From assembly GCF_030315685.1 (NCBI RefSeq), contig NZ_JASXSI010000033.1, forward strand, positions 1-44,566: a stretch of 44,566 nucleotides of DNA, in the 5' to 3' direction. The DNA is from Gordonia sp. ABSL11-1 (GTDB lineage: Bacteria > Actinomycetota > Actinomycetes > Mycobacteriales > Mycobacteriaceae). Position numbers and translations under genes: made by a program. The notes below the pieces were generated by a model. The model was not told the origin of the DNA and ran no database searches. It saw only the letters and a program-made list of their open reading frames with translations. Positions 41,986 through 44,566 of this stretch are shown one piece after another. Numbering within the stretch: position 1 is the stretch's first letter; every line of letters begins with the position of its first letter.

Positions 41986-43366
41986 ACCGAGGCCGTTCAC
42001 CACCAGCATTCGGTTTCTTCTGCCAGGCACGGAATGGCCTGGGCGCATATATGATTCCCTCAAGGCTGATCAGGCCGAGTTGGTTGTCGGAGGAATAGAA
42101 CACCACCGACCGCCCATAACCTCGGCTACGTTTATGCCGCTTGGCGATCACACCTGCCAACCGCATCAACGCATAATCCCTGATCGTGGCGAACCGGGCG
42201 GAGGAGTTCCCAAAACGGAAATATCCCGCCCACCCACGCAGGAATCGGTTCACCGATTCCACAATCGCGCTCACCGGCAACAACATCCGAGACCGAACCG
42301 TCACACCACGGATCACCTCCCGGGCATGTGCCATCGCCTTGTCCGAGGGCCACCGAGCAAGGAACGTAATACCTTTGGTGACCGAACGTCGCTGACTGCG
42401 CACCCACCGATGGTGAAAGCCCAGGAAATCCAAACCCTCACCGCCTTCGACGAGATGCACGATCCTGGTCTTGCTGGCCTTGGGCGTCACACCGAGCTCG
42501 GCAAGCACAACCCGCAGATACGCGAGGGCATCCTCGGCCTGTTGCCGAGACCGGCACATGACCACCACATCGTCGGCGTAGCGGACCAGCACCCCGTACC
42601 GACGCATGTCCCACACCCGATCAACCTGGTGCAGATACACATTGGCCAGCATCGGAGAAAGGACACCGCCCTGCGGCGTTCCGGTCACCTGTCTGCGCAC
42701 CACGCCATCAGTCATCACCCCGGCACGGAGCATCACGCGCAGGAGCTTGAGCACCGACTGGTCACAGACCCGTTCCTCGATCACCTGCATCAACCGGTCA
42801 TGCGGAATCGCCTCGAAACAATTCGCGATATCCGTCTCCACCACCCACCGTCGCCCTCGCCATGCTTCATCGACGAGGACCTGCAGCCCGTCATGGGCCG
42901 ACCTCTTGGGCCGGAACCCGAACGAGCAGTCGCACATGTCTGCCTCGAAGATCGGCTCGAGCACGATCTTGGTCGCAGCCTGCACGATACGGTCACGAAC
43001 CGCGGGAATCGACAACGGACGCTGCTCGCTCGTTCCCGGTTTCGGAATCCACACCCGACGCGCCGGTAGCGGACGATAACGTCCTTCCCGCAGTTCGGTG
43101 GCCAGCTCATCGAGTAGCCGGGTCACCCCGTACTCGTTGACCTGGTCCACAGTGATGCGGTCAACACCAGATGCACCCTGATTACGGTGCACCTGAACCC
43201 ACGCCCGCCGAAGAACATCACTGCGCATGATCTTGTCCCCCAACGAGTGAAATCGCCTACCAGAATCAGCCTTGGCTGCCCGGTACAGCGTGTGCTGCAA
43301 GGCACGCACCGAATCAGACGGCACAACACCGCCAGCGGCGGGACTAGCCACACTCGTGGCACTCAC
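41984..43366 (-). CDS. ltrA: group II intron reverse transcriptase/maturase
   Basis: 460 residues. RT blocks: GASGVDRITVDQVNEYG (RT-0/1), YRPLPARRVWIPKPGTSEQR and PLSIPAVRDRIVQ (RT-2), CSFGFRPKRSAHDGLQ (149-161), VVETDIANCFEAIPHDRL (RT-3, Asp179), GTPQGGVLSPMLANVYL (229-245, RT-4), RYADDVVV (YADD 263-266, active Asp pair) and FLGFHHRWV (RT-7). The X/maturase domain follows (VESVNRFLRGWAGYFRFGNS). There is no H-N-H endonuclease domain, so the intron should insert by an endonuclease-independent route. It splices the intron RNA and reverse-transcribes it. The frame looks intact, so the element may be active. Confidence 0.93.
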   Translation of the reverse strand: MSATSVASPAAGGVVPSDSVRALQHTLYRAAKADSGRRFHSLGDKIMRSDVLRRAWVQVHRNQGASGVDRITVDQVNEYGVTRLLDELATELREGRYRPLPARRVWIPKPGTSEQRPLSIPAVRDRIVQAATKIVLEPIFEADMCDCSFGFRPKRSAHDGLQVLVDEAWRGRRWVVETDIANCFEAIPHDRLMQVIEERVCDQSVLKLLRVMLRAGVMTDGVVRRQVTGTPQGGVLSPMLANVYLHQVDRVWDMRRYGVLVRYADDVVVMCRSRQQAEDALAYLRVVLAELGVTPKASKTRIVHLVEGGEGLDFLGFHHRWVRSQRRSVTKGITFLARWPSDKAMAHAREVIRGVTVRSRMLLPVSAIVESVNRFLRGWAGYFRFGNSSARFATIRDYALMRLAGVIAKRHKRSRGYGRSVVFYSSDNQLGLISLEGIIYAPRPFRAWQKKPNAGGERPR

Positions 43367-43972
43367 CGGGCACCTCCTTCACATCACCACGCATCGACAC
43401 ACGTAGCGGCCCTTCCCTCACCCCGGGTTATGTTGTCCCGCAGGCTCAATCGGTACTACAGCCGCCTCCGACTCCCTCCCGACCGGCCACTCACTTCCCA
43501 GGATCACTGGTTATAGAGCGCCACCGCTTCCGACCACCATGCCCACCACGTCACCGCAACGAGCACCTCGCAGATGACCGGGCCGGGGAGGGCCTCTCCA
43601 GTTCCCGCCGCCACTATCGATACGTTCCACGCCCCATACGCCGGAGAGTTCCTCAGCACCTGCACATCCAGGTCTTCAGTGCCTTCCATAGGCCTTCACC
43701 GTGATTTCGGCGGCTCGACTCTCTCTTCACCCCACCCAACGGGCAGAGACCTCTAACGACGCCGCAGGCTTCGCTTCATGCTGCGGACCGCATCCTCGCT
43801 CCCCCTCACAGGGCTTTCGACACTGGGCTCCGACCCCACCCGTTTCCAGACGAGGCCGCCAGTCTGCTACCGGGCCACCTGGCAGCTACCCGGACCGGAC
43901 TCACACCGGCAAGCGACGACGAGCTTACGAACACAAGAACCAATAACAACCCTCCTGTTCTGCTGGACGCAC

Positions 43973-44301
43973 GAAAGGCCGAGGCTACAACTGACTGGAT
44001 CGGTTACCGAGGACCTGCCAGGTCCGGTGGGGGTGGTCTGAGCCTCGGATTGCGGGCCGAGGCCGTGAATATGTGGCCGAGCGTCGGTGGCAGGCGTCTC
44101 CGGCAGGGACGAAAGTGAAAGCTTGTCCTGACCGACGGTACAGCGAGTCGCCGTCGCTCCCAGAGTCTCAGCCAGACTTCTCGCGCTCGCCAGGCTTCGC
44201 GGCTGATACCCGCTCAGCGGGCCGGGTACCAAGTTCGCAGCTCGGTACTGAACGCTGCGCGTGCGAGAAGGAGCATCGAGGCAACTACTTTCACCTTGCG
44301 C
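43973..44301. other. gene-poor stretch between intron and IS21-type end
   Basis: It holds the intron 5' exon, an inverted pair CCGAGGCT (43978-43985) / AGCCTCGG (44041-44048) that could form a hairpin, and the second copy of the about 70-bp repeat. Between 44091 and 44301 I see no gene on either strand. Confidence 0.5.
44021..44090. repeat. about 70-bp direct repeat, copy 2
   Basis: Counterpart of 40198-40265 in the same orientation, to the right of the intron 5' end. It may be the terminal remnant of a second copy of the same insertion element. Confidence 0.75.
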
Positions 44302-44308
44302 TGTGAAT

Positions 44309-44378
44309 GGCCATGAGAAAGTCCCCACTGGTGGCCAGGTCGAGGTCCCCGGTGGTGGCCAGATGAAAGTCCCCGCCT
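44309..44378 (+). repeat. three 24-bp-spaced terminal repeats of IS21-type element
   Basis: Units begin at 44309 (GGCCATGAGAAAGTCCCC), 44333 (GGCCAGGTCGAGGTCCCC) and 44357 (GGCCAGATGAAAGTCCCC). The constant parts are GGCCA and GTCCCC, spaced exactly 24 bases. They are probable transposase-binding sites. Confidence 0.85.
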
Positions 44379-44466
44379 TGTGTTCGTCGTGTCGAACCTG
44401 GAATGGAAGGCCCAGACGGTGACGGTGAAGGTGCCAACCGATCACCATCACCGCCTGGGAGTTTCA

Positions 44467-44566
44467 TTGAAAACCGCGAGGGACCGAATGGACATCATTT
44501 CTGCTTACCGCGAAGTCGGAAGCTACCGTGCCGCAGCTGAGATCTGCGGTACGACTCATAAGCCTC
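44467..44566 (+). CDS. istA: IS21-family transposase IstA, N-terminal part (partial)
   Basis: From a TTG start preceded by GGGAG at five-base spacing, the visible 33 codons read LKTARDRMDIISAYREVGSY and then RAAAEICGTTHK. This is the N-terminal helix-turn-helix of IstA-type transposases ('MDIISAY.EVGSYR.AA...G.T.KTV'). The gene leaves the window at 44566. Confidence 0.8.
   Translation, partial: MKTARDRMDIISAYREVGSYRAAAEICGTTHKP

Larger units (their letters stand above)
41857..43972 (-). mobile_element. group II intron (retroelement), complete
   Basis: About 2116 bases on the minus strand. The 5' end shows GTGCG at 43972-43968, the group II consensus. The first about 600 bases are the structured domains I-III, followed by the reverse transcriptase/maturase ORF in domain IV, domain V at 41985-41953, and a domain VI-like hairpin (CGTG-GCTT-CACG) ending ACCTAC at 41857. 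The ORF stop lies at the start of domain V. The intron sits about 57 bases upstream of the IS1380 transposase start, same strand, so it has invaded the insertion element or its flank. The exact 3' end is a judgement from the AY-end rule. Confidence 0.8.
44302..44566 (+). mobile_element. IS21-family element, left end (runs off window)
   Basis: Begins about at TGTGAATGGCC (44302), followed by three regularly spaced repeats and the start of an istA-type gene preceded by GGGAG. IS21 elements carry multiple transposase-binding repeats at their ends and two genes, istA and istB; only the first 100 bases of istA are in the window. The exact terminal base is not certain. Confidence 0.75.

Overview
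The window is about 44.6 kb of GC-rich chromosomal-type DNA. Strong G/C third-codon bias, frequent GTG/TTG starts, ATGA/GTGA stop-start overlaps and the protein families seen suggest a mycolic-acid actinobacterium (Gordonia, Williamsia or Rhodococcus type). The genus is an inference; no rRNA or other phylogenetic marker is present.

Region 1 (1-11 kb) is accessory DNA of short, poorly conserved genes: a frameshifted gene at the left edge, several small orphan proteins, a DUF2716 protein, a small ADP-ribosyltransferase (ART) toxin-like protein flanked by a 275-bp duplication of the 3' end of a HEAT-repeat gene, a pRiA4b-Orf3-like protein and a phospholipase-D-like protein. It resembles a cluster of toxin/immunity leftovers with several broken genes.

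Region 2 (11.4-29.4 kb) is the most coherent part. A minus-strand operon encodes ThiM, an NtaA/DszA-type flavin monooxygenase, a two-domain sulfurtransferase and a GntR/FCD regulator, with a near-perfect 30-bp palindrome upstream of thiM. Next is a divergent locus. One arm (minus) encodes an XRE-cupin regulator, a VanB-type FMN/2Fe-2S reductase and an 8-oxoguanine-deaminase-like amidohydrolase that lacks two metal ligands. The other arm (plus) is a nine-gene operon: cytosine-deaminase-like hydrolase, three-part NitT/TauT/ThiXYZ-type ABC importer, FAD oxidase, creatininase-family hydrolase, pyridoxamine-phosphate-oxidase-like flavoprotein, a second ATZ/TRZ-type amidohydrolase and a cupin. Eight of its genes are joined by 4-bp overlaps or nearly so, and the operon ends in a perfect 12-bp hairpin. 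I read this as an uptake and degradation system for a nitrogen heterocycle, possibly with a sulfur-containing part; a thiamine-like compound is one speculative candidate. Substrate and order of steps are unproven.

Region 3 (29.4-40 kb) holds a broken YCII gene, a TetR/DUF1992 divergent pair, an SDR pseudogene with two frameshifts, ankyrin and SnoaL-like proteins, a three-gene set of membrane/cell-wall proteins (PH-like, a single-pass protein, a DUF6777-type protein with a Thr/Glu-rich tail), a secreted SGNH hydrolase and DctA. A 47-bp palindromic repeat occurs twice in the window, at 16.2 and 33.6 kb.

Region 4 (40.2-44.6 kb) is a mobile-element pile-up: a doubly frameshifted IS1380-type transposase, a complete group II intron (RT/maturase, domain V, GTGCG 5' end) just upstream of it, about 70-bp direct repeats on both sides, and the left end of an IS21-type element with three 24-bp-spaced repeats and the start of istA running off the right edge.
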